Shown here piece after piece: positions 1-10,611 of a DNA stretch of 64,000 nt. The notes under the pieces are model-generated. The model ran no database searches. It was given only the letters and a program-made list of their open reading frames with translations, and was not told the DNA's origin. Source of the stretch: Ifrita kowaldi (Eukaryota; Chordata; Aves; Passeriformes; Cinclosomatidae); assembly GCA_013398055.1 (NCBI GenBank), contig VZRS01014451.1:31007-95006 (forward strand). Reading direction: 5' to 3'. The position numbers and the translations under genes are program-made. Within the stretch, counting starts at the first letter, position 1. The number at the start of each line of letters is the position of its first letter.

Positions 1-130
1 GCGTCCCGCAGCGCGGGGGCCTCGGCCGGGCCGGAGAACACCCGTGACAGCCGGGCGTGAGCGCGGGCCGGGCGCTGCTGCCGGGCCGCAGGTCGGTGCG
101 GGCAGGGCGGCTCCCCGGTGCTGTCAGGCG
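1..130. promoter_or_regulatory. MOB4: Edge of CpG island, MOB4 promoter/first-intron side
   Basis: The first 130 bases are very GC-rich and packed with CG dinucleotides, then composition drops sharply to the AT-rich level of the rest of the window. This fits the right edge of a CpG-island promoter. MOB4 coding exon 1 (about 20 residues in vertebrates) is not found here, so it should lie just left of position 1 and this stretch is most likely the start of intron 1 or 5' UTR. In other vertebrates HSPE1 and HSPD1 lie upstream. Confidence 0.6.
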
Positions 131-1688
131 TTGCTGTTGTTACTGCTGTGAAAATACCGAGAGCACGCTCCGGGAGCGAGCTCATGACCCTGCACATGGC
201 TCCGGGTGGGAGCTCGGCACCGTCAGAGCGACCGTACCTGCCTGCCCATCCCAGAGGGAAGTCATCCTTCCCTTACGTAACTGCGCACAAGGAAGTGCTG
301 GTGTCACATCGCTTCTCTTAATCAAAATTGTATTCATTTGTTTCTGGGGTTTCAAGGTCAATTGGAAAAGGCACACCTCAAACACGGAAACTGCATTTTG
401 TAGATTGTTTCAGAGAGGTGATCTGTCAGACCTTTATGTGAGACTTTCCCCTCTGCTTTTGTGAGGAGAGCTCGTGGTGAGAAAGGAGCAGTGTAGGACA
501 CGTGTCTCCTCCTGTTCTTTGTCATAGCATACAGGTAAAATTATTACACAGTCCTGTAAATCAGGTCATCCTATGGGTGTTTAATTTGTGAAGGAGACGG
601 AATGTTGTGTGCCTTTCATAAATTTGGGGTATTCTGAAAAACAGTAAGCTGGACATAGACCTAGGTTTTGGCAAATATTATGAAGTTCACGAGGTTGAAG
701 AGTTTTGTATATAGTGACGATTATTTCTCTCTGTAGACATGATTTTTTGTGTGTGTGTGGCTGTATTTAATATTTTATTTCAGGTGACACTGGTATAGCT
801 ATTCAGTGCATAAATACTATTAGTTAATGGTATTTCAACCATTTACATATTGGATATTTACTTGAGGTATTTTTTCCAGAACTGACTTATTCTCTCAGGA
901 ACAGATTGCTGAGCTTTGCAGTTGGGCCATTTTCATTGAGTCACTGCACCTGCTGGGATGACTACAGCAAGCTGATGTGCAGCATCTCTGCGTGATATGA
1001 GGGAGTAGCACCAAATTTTAGATGTGAAAAAGGCAGAGTAAAGAAAATGGCTATGGTTGGGATGATCGTAGGTGCAGGACGTGGATGGCTGCAGAACACT
1101 GAGGTGCAGCTGGATCTGAGGTGAAACTTCAGGAAGGTTTTATCAATCCAAGGCTGATTAGCATCCAGGTAAATTAATTAAGGCATACTGACCTTACCAA
1201 GGGAATGTGGAACCAGGTTAGGCCAGCACTGCATTACGTGATCGCAGTTCAGAGAAGATGTTTTTCTTGCTGTGTCACCACTGGGAGTTTTAGTTTCATA
1301 ACCAGTGTATGCTGCTGCTCTCTACAGACCTTTTCTTCCCCATTCCTACCTGGTCTAACATCTGAAACGGGAGCTGTGTGCAGTATTTAATGTAAAAAAT
1401 ACAGGCTCTGGGTGTTAGAGCAGGGTGTGGGGCAGCAGTGGTGTTCATGTGCCGAGTCACACAGAGCTTTTCATTTCAAGGTGTGCTCCTACTGCAGTGT
1501 TGGGAGCTTAAATCCCATCTCACCCTCTGCCTGCCAGGACTGTGCTGCTTCTGTTCAGATGCAGCTTCCTGGAATTGTATAAACAACATCTATTTTCCTG
1601 CATGTTCAGGCTCATTGTAGGCTGCGTGCTTTTCTTCCTGCCCCTCTGGTTTTGTTACATTGCTTTAAACTGTGTTTTTTAAAAACAG

Positions 1689-1751
1689 GATTTCTACAAC
1701 TGGCCTGATGAATCCTTTGAAGAAATGGATAGTACATTAGCTGTCCAGCAG
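1689..1751 (+). CDS. MOB4: MOB4 coding exon 2
   Basis: Acceptor AAAACAG and donor GTATTC flank 21 codons from DFYNWPD to STLAVQQ, phase 0 at both ends. Confidence 0.96.
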
Positions 1752-4700
1752 GTATTCTTATTTACATGAAATGCTGTTAATGAGTGCAGTTTCCCAAGTT
1801 ATGTATTCTGGTATATAAAATGGAACAGGGCTTGCTGTTTATCTGCTTAGGATGTTGCTGCACAGCAGTGAATTTCATAAGCACCTATGTGTATTAAAAA
1901 ATTATAGTTAATTTTGTTTGCAGAAATAACTAGAATTCCCACAAATGGGGTATAAAATGGTGGGGGTTTCTCTGAGGTTTTTTTTTTGTTTGTTTTGAGA
2001 TGAATGTTGGAATTTACCCATTCTTGTACATCTTTTAATTGAAGAAAGGTATTTTTCAGAACTGGCATTTTAAATACCAGTTTCCTTACCCTGCCCATCT
2101 ACTCTTGAACTTTTTAGTCTGTGAATAAGATCTTAAGTAAGAACTAAATCCCTCCAAGATGTAATGTCCTAAATATACTGTTTTACTGTAATTACAACAA
2201 CATCTAGTTTTATTTCTCCCTCCCCCCCCAGTATATTCAACAAAACATAAGGGCAGACTGTTCCAACATTGATAAGATCCTTGAACCTCCTGAAGGCCAG
2301 GATGAAGGTGTATGGAAGTATGAACATTTAAGGTAAAAAAGGTTCTGTCAACATTCTGTCTTGGTTCTAAGTTTTGTTCATTGATGATGGTAGTGAATCT
2401 ATTTGAATGTGACAAATCAAAAGTAACCTTAATGAAACTTGATTTTTCCACTGATAAATACTGGTATTATTTTCTGAATTCCCTGTTCTTTCTAAAGATT
2501 TATAATCTGATCTTAATGTCTTTTTAAAGAAAATATTTGTACCTCACTTCAAAAGTTGTACTAGCATGTCTTGAATATGAAGGTATAATCATGAATTTCC
2601 GTAGCACTTTCTCACAGTATTGTCAGTTCTTCATCTCCCCTAACGGGTAGTGTGATTTCCAGATGCTCCCAGTGCTTTTTCTGAAACGTGCAGGCAAATA
2701 GACTGGGAAAGCAAGAGTGCCTGTGTCTTACAGTTCTTTTTCTGCTTGTAAGGAAACAAACGTTTTTATCCACCTCTGTTTTTTTTTTAAATTGCAGTAC
2801 AATAAATACATTCAGCCTTGGAAGTTTGTGCCTTCAAGTATTTTTTAGTTGTAGTGTAGTTATTAATACATGTGTAGTAATCCTTTTGTTCTGATTTTTA
2901 TTTTTCTTACAAGCATCTCTTCTCACTTTATTGAGTATACCCTCAGGAATTAAAACAGTTCTAAGCTCCTCCTCCATTCAGACGCCTTGATGTTTTGCCT
3001 CCCATTTTCTTTTTCTCTCCTCTGGTCTGCAATAGTTCCAATAGGCAACAGGGAGTCCTCAAGGAAGGAAAAAGTATCTACATACAGTTGCAAAGTCACA
3101 TTTTAAGAATTCCCCCTGTCCTTTCATATACCCGCAAAAAATTTTAGATTCATAAAAGTGACTTGTCACTATGATTTGTGCATTTTGGAAAATTTTTCAG
3201 ACTTTCTTGTAGGATGGAGGGCTGGGTTCTCTAAAGTTCAAGAATGCACTTTCAGATACGTTCCAGAGAAAGCAGTATTCCAGAGGTCCCACTCTGGTAA
3301 TGATCTGAGGTGGGACTTTAGCCCCTTAATTGATTGGAAGTACATCTTAGAAGGAGGGAACAATCAAGGTATATGAGTTTTAACACACTCCTAAATTAAT
3401 TTTCTTGAAGCGCTCTTTTAATTTTTTTAATCTTTATTTGTGAAATAGCACTTTTTTCATAACAAAGTTGGTATCTTAAACACTTCCACTAAGTGATATG
3501 TTAAACTCAGCCTCTGCTGTCAGTGAAGAATTAAAATATAACTGTTTAGCTGAGTAAAAAACCAATCTGCTGGTATGAAGATCAGAGTGTCTAACCTGTT
3601 TTTTTATGAGATACTTGCAGTGAGGAAACAAATAGTTGATTTTGATGCTGCTGTGTTCAATTTCTTTTAGACAATTCTGCCTTGAGCTCAATGGACTAGC
3701 TGTCAAGCTTCAGGTAATTCTTGAGACTTTTATATTTTGTCAGGGAGGAGACTTTTTTGTTTTATGTAGATTGCAGAGCTTTGTTCTAAATATGTACACA
3801 CAGAGCTAAGCAGTGGTTGAAGGTTTTGTAAGATTTTAAGGGCTTATGGCAAATAACCCTTTTGGAGAGTAGACAGGGCAAGGAAGTGATTTGAAAAGAT
3901 CAGCTCCTTTATGCTGTTGGGTTTTGTTCTTAACTGAACAATTGTTTTAACAGAGTGAATGCCACCCTGACACATGTACTCAGATGACAGCAACTGAACA
4001 ATGGATTTTTCTCTGTGCAGCTCATAAAACTCCCAAAGAGGTATGGATGTATTTTGGAAAACTGACTCCAGTGATGCAGGAACTTTCTTTCACAGTTTAT
4101 ATGTTCATGGGGAGACTGTTAGAGCTGGCCCCTTACTCAAACTGAGAGCTTATGTAGGTTAAGAATATCACTGTAAGAGCTGGCTTCTTACTCAAACTGA
4201 GAGCTTATGTGGGTTAAGAATATTACTTGAGCTACTCCTCTTTGCCATTCTGTAGTGTTTTACAGAGGAACAGGATGAGGTAAAAGGAACTTCTTTTTTA
4301 CACCTCACTATTAGCAGCTTTGCACATTCCCCTCTTTTCTCTCTGGGTTCGTGTTGAGCCTGCCTGAAACTCAATGGAAAAAGCTCTTTGTTTAATTGAC
4401 AGAAGAGTACATGCTGAGAATAGGCTCTCATCTTCAAACTTTGGCCTTGATCCACAGTGTAAGCCTGACACTTCAAACGTGACTGCATGTGCTCATTCTT
4501 AGAGCAGTTACTCCAAAAAGGTGGTGGAGTCATAAAAATGCTTCAAGTCAAGTGGGTGGACCAGCATGGCATTAGCTTGTCTCCCTCCCTCAGTGTCCAA
4601 TTAGTTTAAACTTTGTTTGGATCTTCTATTGCACCACTTGATACATCTTGGTTTTTTGCCTTCAGAAAGTCTTTGTTGCTTTTGGTTGTGAGGGTAGTGA

Positions 4701-7654
4701 AGTTTGTCACATTTATCTTTGTATTTCACCTTCCAGAATAAGGTATTGGTTCTTTTTAGCCTTATCTTTCCTGTCCTGTAAGACTTTTCTTCTTGTTTTG
4801 TTCTGCTTTTACTTTCTTGAAATGTTTTGATTTAGCCAACTTCCTTTCCCACTCCCTCCTTGAACCCCTGTCTCTACTCAGCATCTTGGCATATTTGGCG
4901 GTGTTGTCCTCAGCTAGACTGGAGAACTTCAAGCTGCTTTTTATCTCTGAGCATGCAGCATTCATCTCCTGTTTTCCATGTCAATAGCTACCAACCCATG
5001 GTCACACAGGGGGTGATGGAACCTTGAAGTGCTGACAGAAATGTACAACTGACAAGTCTTTTTCCTGAAATTGGTGAATGGCACAAGGGACAGACATTCC
5101 TTCTCTCAGTCTGTCTCAGTTCAGCTTTCCTTTCTTCCTTCAGGTGTACCTGATTGCAGAGCCAGAGATGGCTTGTTACACACTTAGTTACATTTATGAT
5201 TTTGGTTTTCTTTGCCAAAGCAAAAAGCACTGATAGATTTAGGCACAGGTTTGGCTTCAGAGCCTGTAAAAGAACGAGTCTGGCAACTTGACTGTGTGGG
5301 AAACAAATGAGCTGTGAGGTAACAATTGTCTTTCCTTTCAGCGTACTCCTAGCATGTATTTTTATTATACAGCTTTGCTTAAGGAGAGGCATAAAATTCA
5401 CTACTTATGTGCATAATGACATTGCCATAGTAACTTTTTTTCTTGAAATAATTTAATGGGTTGTGAAGCAGAGAAAAGAAATGACTCACTTAAGGAGGAA
5501 AAGCAGTTATACCTTCAGACAAGCTATGTGAAACTTCTGGGAATAAAAATGACCAGTGAAGTTAAAAGCATCAGGAAACATAATAAAAATGTTTCTTTTT
5601 AAACAAGTTCTGACAATGTCATGCATGTGCTTCTACTTGTGCTCACTCACTGTCTGTTTCTGTAGTGTCCTGCTATAGACTACACCAGGCACACACTTGA
5701 TGGAGCTGCATGTCTTCTGAATAGCAATAAATATTTCCCCAGCAGGTAAAAACACTTTTTCTTAGGAGGAGGGAGAGAAGGAGGGAGGAGGTTGGAACTT
5801 AAGATGCTGACAGAGCACTGGGAGAGGTGTAATGCATTTTTCATGGACTACTATTGGAACTATCAGAAATCCTGCAGCTGTTAGGAGTTGGGAGGCCTAT
5901 TGCCACTTCTAAGCCAAGGAAGAATTCTTGTTTATTCAAATAGTTTGCCATTACTGGAGCTAAGGGATGCTTTTTAGGTAAGAACTGTTTTAGTGATACC
6001 CGTTAGTGTTACAGGGCTTCCACTGGAGTAGAGCCCACCTAAGTGACAGGATGGCCTTTGGACAGATACTGCACCTCAAAGGCCTTAAACAGGATGGCAC
6101 CAAAAGCCTCCAGAAGCCAACACCGATCGACTGTGAGACATGGCAACCACAGAAGAGAGAGACTGAGGGTCCTGACTGGGCAGGTCACATCAGAGAAAAG
6201 GCCATGCAGGAGTCAAAATTGTACACCTTTAGGGAATTCACTATAGACAAGGAGGTACAACTGGAAGTCTTTTTTTTCTTTGCCTATAAATCCTAGAAAC
6301 CAGAACTCCAGCCTTTACCAGAATTACTGATGATTATTAACTACAGGTAGAATTTTTTTGTACTCAGAGTACAATTTGTAAATGTGGAGCTTGCACCGAC
6401 AAGTCTAAATTTCATATGTAATTACACAGAATAGTTTTAACAATCAAAATTTGTGTCAACATGTGTCTCAGTAGTAATTTCATTAGAGCAGTTGTGTAAC
6501 CTTTCTCCTGATGCTTGCAGGGTTAGCATAAAGGAATCCTCTGTAGCCAAGTTAGGATCAGTGTGCCGAAGGATCTACAGAATATTTTCACACGCTTATT
6601 TTCATCACCGGCAGATATTTGATGAATATGAAGTAAGTAGTTTCAAATTACATCTTGAAAGCAGGACATTTACTGAAGTTACAGCTGCGATGGAGTTGTA
6701 TAAAACATTTTAGTCCTGCTAGAAGATCTATATTCAAGTGAAAGATTGATTGCAGTAGATTCCAGTTTTACAACAACTGAAAAAGCTGTTATACTTAAAT
6801 ATACACATAAACATTCATTTATGTGATTAGTGTACTCAGTTATGGTTTCCCTTCATTTGGATAAAAAGCCAGAATTTGAGGGTTTTTTTTTACAGACAAC
6901 TCAAATTCATCTTGTATTTAAGAATCCTGAATGTATTCAAGCAGTACAGCTAGCACAGCTTACATATATGTATTTCCTGTCTGTGTACGTTGCACAACAA
7001 TTAAGGAATTACAGTTGTGTAACTGTAAAGGATCAGAGTAATTGAGGGCAACTTGTGCACCACCAGTAGCCTTTTTTTTTTTTAATGGGAAAGTAGAAAT
7101 TAATAGATAAAAAGGAGATAAGGGGTATAGCTAAATATAAAAGGAAACCTTTGCCAAATTCCACTTAAGGTTTCTGGAACAGCTATCAAATAATTGGGCC
7201 CTGTTGTGTTGGAGATAATGCATGTAGGAGGAATTTCAGAACCATACTTTCAAATATTTAAATATATTCTTGTCTAAGTGCTGTTAAATTGAGCTGTGAC
7301 TGAAGCCTCAATTTCAGTAGGTTTCTTAGTAATTGTAGTAACTATAAGCAAACAGTAAAGATATAAAAGAAGCATTATAAATTTACTCTTTAAGCATGAC
7401 TAAGACCTGTAAATCTAATGAGACAATTACATAGAAGCAAGGTTTTTATTTAGCATGTTCTCCCTAATGGTTTAAAATAATCTTTCTGTACATACTGTTT
7501 TTTCCCCTTTTTTTACTTCCAGAATGAAACTTTCTTGTGTCACCGGTTCACTAAGTTTGTGATGAAGTATAATCTGATGTCCAAGGATAACCTGATTGTA
7601 CCAATTTTGGAAGAAGAAGTGCAAAATTCAGTGTCAGGGGAGAGTGAGGCATAA
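1689..7654 (+). CDS. MOB4: MOB4 (phocein, MOB family member 4), exons 2-8, 5' partial
   Basis: MOB4 is a kinase-adaptor-like subunit of the STRIPAK (striatin-PP2A) complex and acts in the cytoplasm and on Golgi/endosomal membranes. Seven exons splice at GT-AG sites with consistent phases: 1689-1751, 2232-2332, 3671-3713, 3954-4040, 5666-5745, 6521-6632 and 7523-7654. Together they give 205 residues beginning [12 protein letters not shown] and ending NSVSGESEA. Adding the 20 residues of the missing exon 1 gives 225, the usual vertebrate length. The MOB zinc-site pattern is intact: Cys-x4-Cys in ECHPDTC (about residues 92 and 97) and His-x4-His in SHAYFHH (about 169 and 174). The sequence is nearly identical to mammalian MOB4, as expected for this highly conserved protein. 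No frameshift or stop was seen. It is tail-to-tail with RFTN2, as in mammals. Confidence 0.97.
2232..2332 (+). CDS. MOB4: MOB4 coding exon 3
   Basis: A C-rich polypyrimidine tract ending CCCAG precedes [10 protein letters not shown]. The exon ends WKYEHL plus two bases of an Arg codon before donor GTAAAA. Confidence 0.96.
3671..3713 (+). CDS. MOB4: MOB4 coding exon 4
   Basis: This 43-nt exon follows TTCTTTTAG. It completes the split Arg codon, encodes [14 protein letters not shown] and ends at donor GTAATT. Confidence 0.95.
3954..4040 (+). CDS. MOB4: MOB4 coding exon 5 (zinc-site cysteines)
   Basis: Acceptor TTTTAACAG and donor GTATGG flank 29 codons, [10 protein letters not shown] to AAHKTPKE. 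The exon carries both cysteines of the MOB zinc site. Intron 4, just upstream, is only 240 nt. Confidence 0.96.
4121..4230. repeat. 55-bp tandem duplication in MOB4 intron 5
   Basis: Two adjacent copies with a 55-bp period begin AGAGCTGG at 4121 and at 4176. They share the core CTCAAACTGAGAGCTTATG and the motif GGTTAAGAATAT, with only a few mismatches. The copies lie inside an intron and show no coding signal. Confidence 0.9.
5666..5745 (+). CDS. MOB4: MOB4 coding exon 6
   Basis: Acceptor TTTCTGTAG precedes [13 protein letters not shown]. The exon ends NKYFPS plus AG of a split Arg codon at donor GTAAAA. Confidence 0.96.
5746..6520 (+). other. MOB4 intron 6 with an unexplained open stretch
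   Basis: The intron is bounded by the exon 6 donor and exon 7 acceptor. It holds a 96-codon open frame at 6006-6296, somewhat richer in GC than its surroundings. The translation ends in a phenylalanine run and matches no family I recognise. It is probably a chance open frame or an old repeat remnant. Confidence 0.4.
6521..6632 (+). CDS. MOB4: MOB4 coding exon 7 (zinc-site histidines)
   Basis: Acceptor GATGCTTGCAG precedes the last base of the Arg codon and [12 protein letters not shown]. The exon contains SHAYFHH with the paired zinc-binding histidines and ends QIFDEYE at the strong donor GTAAGT. Confidence 0.96.
7523..7654 (+). CDS. MOB4: MOB4 coding exon 8 (last)
   Basis: Acceptor TTTACTTCCAG is followed by 43 codons from NETFLCHRF to SGESEA and a TAA stop at 7652-7654. 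Confidence 0.96.
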   Translation, partial: NETFLCHRFTKFVMKYNLMSKDNLIVPILEEEVQNSVSGESEA

Positions 7655-7905
7655 TGGGAAGAGCAGTACAGAAGCCTGTACTGAATATAAACAAAACATT
7701 AATTATGAACTGTATATATCACTTTAGACACTTCAATCACGTATCCTCATAGCTTTGTTTAGTATACTTTTTGTATGCTGTGTGCATTGCCTTTTAATAT
7801 GGGAAATACTTTTAAGTTATTCATGAGCTGTATATTCATCAATGTGGCACTCATGGTTTTTAAATAAAAGTAGTAGTATCTGTTTATAATGCCTGTTAAT
7901 AAAAG
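7655..7905 (+). terminator. MOB4: MOB4 proximal 3' UTR with two poly(A) signals
   Basis: Canonical AATAAA hexamers lie at 7863-7868 and 7898-7903, about 210-250 nt after the stop codon, in AT-rich sequence. Either could end a short MOB4 transcript. Another AATAAA at 9759-9764 could serve a longer 3' UTR. Choosing between them needs RNA 3' ends. Confidence 0.6.
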
Positions 7906-10605
7906 AATTTACAGTTCTCTAAAATTGCTGCTAAACAATCATTGAATCACAATCCTGAAGATGTGTCTGATTGGGTGGGGAAAAAGAGAGATTACGATTT
8001 CACAGCAAGCCATTTTGTAATGCAGTAGCTATATTAAGTCTTAGTTCAAAGATTATCACCTTAAATATATAATTCTGCAGGAAGCTTCTTGCAATGTAGC
8101 TTATTCCTAATTTACCTTTTATTTTTTTAAAATGGCTTTGAAGGTTTACTTCTGGATGTGCATATTGCTGTATGTGTATATCCAAATACTAACAGGATCT
8201 ATGTATTAACCAAAAGGACAATTTCACTATGGTATTGAACATATATATTCTTGATATGTATCTAACACACTTGCTGGACCTTTTTTTTGTCAGCAGGGGA
8301 GGTTTGTGTACAGCAGGAGATAGGTGCTGTCCTGTTAAGGCAGACTTCTGCTGTTCTCCAGTCCACAACCTCTCTAAAGAATACCTGTGCATATTTATGG
8401 CAACTGCTTACAGATTATACCTCAGCTGTTCATGTTACACTACATAACACAGTGGGCACAGTCTCTGCTTGTATTCCTAGTCAAAACATGCTAAGTACCT
8501 GAAATATCAAACTTTGCAAGAGTTAATTATGTTTTCAACATATATTTGTTTCTCTTCATTTACCTTAACCATATTGACAGAAAGATTTGGATTCATGCTT
8601 CTGGTTCCCTATCAGGTGTTTATTTCAAGTTGTGTTTGCAGATTTGCAATAACTGACAATTTCCATGAGTGCTGCTTAATTGTGTTTTGTCTAGAATGAT
8701 AGAATTAAATGTTTTAGAGATGCATATAAGAGAAATACTGCTAAGTGTACATGAATGCAGGGTCTAAAAGCAGTAGCAGTGTTCATGAATGAATTTTGCT
8801 TTGCTGTTTAAGAAGTTAGCTTGTTGTTTCTCTTTGAGGTTGACAGGAGCCCTCTTTTTATTTCTTTCAGCAGGTCAGAATAGGCTAGCTCAGCTAGTTT
8901 CAATAATTTACACTTTGTTTTCTACATTATATTTACATGGAAAGAAGGGAGTCCACATATTTTTACTGTCTTTTTTCATAATATACTAAACATGCCTTAA
9001 ATTCTATTTTTCTTTATATTAATCAAGCACACCTCAAGCAACTGTTATCACCTGGATGTAAAGGGAATTTAAACAATGAGAAAATAGAGAGACTAAGCTT
9101 AAGTACTTCAACAGCTGGATTCTTCAGCAGCTTCTTGTCTCATGTTTATAATTTTATTTAATTGTCAGCAGGGTAATTGCATGAGATGTTGTCAGAGTGA
9201 AGTAGCTTTAGTTACTGTCTATACACTTAGCTGTAACTTGCCTTGTATAGACCAGGTTACCTGATCTTGGTAGATACCTTGAAGTTTGTACTGCAGGTAG
9301 GAGAACTGTTTTCTGGAGGTAGTAAAATGTATTTAGCTCGTTGCTGTCTGCTCTAGGACCATCCATGGTGTGGCTCCTTTGTACAGTCACTGTGCATGGG
9401 TATATTGGCTGTGGTGACTGGGACAGGCAAAAACATGGGACTGGTGTTGCTAATTACATTTCCTCTACAAAATTGAAGAAAATGATGTGGTGCTCAGGAC
9501 TGCATTAAAATTTTAAACCTCTCATGCTTTTAAGAGTTTCACTTCAAAACAAAACTCTGGAAGTTTTAATCCTGTTTGTTCTCATTCAGATTTGCACTGT
9601 TAAGTTGACTTGCTATACTAAGCTGATTTTATGTAAGGCCTAAGTGAGACACTGCTTGTATTTTCCCTTGCTATTGTTTACATGAGTACTGTGTACACAC
9701 ATGTGCCTGGATGGTACCATAAAACTTCAGTTAGCCTAAGCAAACCATTGATTTGTCTAATAAATATTAACAGGTTTAATTTAGACTTTACATCATAGGG
9801 AAACTGAAACTGTCTTTGAATTATATTGTAAAAAAAAGGATAAAATTAAACTGTTTCTTTATCCATACCACTATATTTTGACAAGTTATTCTCATTTTTC
9901 ATGTCGTCAGAGAACACAGCAACTGGTTCCAACAGACCCTTGGATGCTCCCCCATCTCTACTACAAGGTGTGCTCAAGTCAAGTCATCGTTCTTCTTTTA
10001 GCAGTAGAGAAATACAATACTCATTAGGAACTTGCAAGTCAGACCTCAAATTTATACATCCCACAAATCAGAACATGCTGGTTCTACAGTTAAAATATGG
10101 GAGATCTAGAAGAGGGCCCTCCAGATACAAAATAAGCACATTATGACTGCGTGTCACAGACACAAAGGCTGTAAGCAAAGACTCACTGTCAAATTCCTTC
10201 TTCCTTTGTCACTGGGGTTTTTCCTCACCTTTGGCTTAGCATTATGTTCCAACACATCAGCCATGGTGTTAAGCCACAGGGAACTGTCAATACAGCAATC
10301 TCCATTTTTGCCTTCAAAAGATGAATATACTAAAAACAGGTAAAACCTAATGACCTTTTACTAGATGGTATTAACTCTATCAGGCTTTGCTGTACAGACA
10401 AGATTGCAAAAAGGTAATTTTAGCTTGAGGCAAAGTATACATTGATCTAACCCAGTTAATGTCAGTATGACACAAACATCATAAACTGGTAACTGATTTG
10501 GTAATTACTTCTAATGGTGAGAACCTTCCTATATGAACTATAGAAAAGATCTGAACATGCACGAAAAGAAAATATTTTACAGACCAGAAACAAGTGTAGC
10601 AGCCA

Positions 10606-10611
10606 TTTATT
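10606..10611 (-). terminator. RFTN2: Candidate distal RFTN2 poly(A) signal
   Basis: AATAAA on the - strand is followed at lower coordinates by a GU-rich stretch (TGTTTCTGGTCTGT on the - strand), a good cleavage context. It would give a 3' UTR of about 3.9 kb. Alternative - strand AATAAA hexamers lie at 11676-11681 and 13385-13390. Confidence 0.35.

Noticed and set aside
57..464. Open frame of 135 codons at the window start
   Set aside because: It lies in the CpG-rich edge and shows no match to MOB4 exon 1 or HSPE1. GC-rich sequence gives few stops by chance, and it runs on into AT-rich intron.
6006..6296. 96-codon frame in MOB4 intron 6 as an alternative exon
   Set aside because: No good acceptor-donor pair keeps the MOB4 frame, and MOB4 is full length without it.
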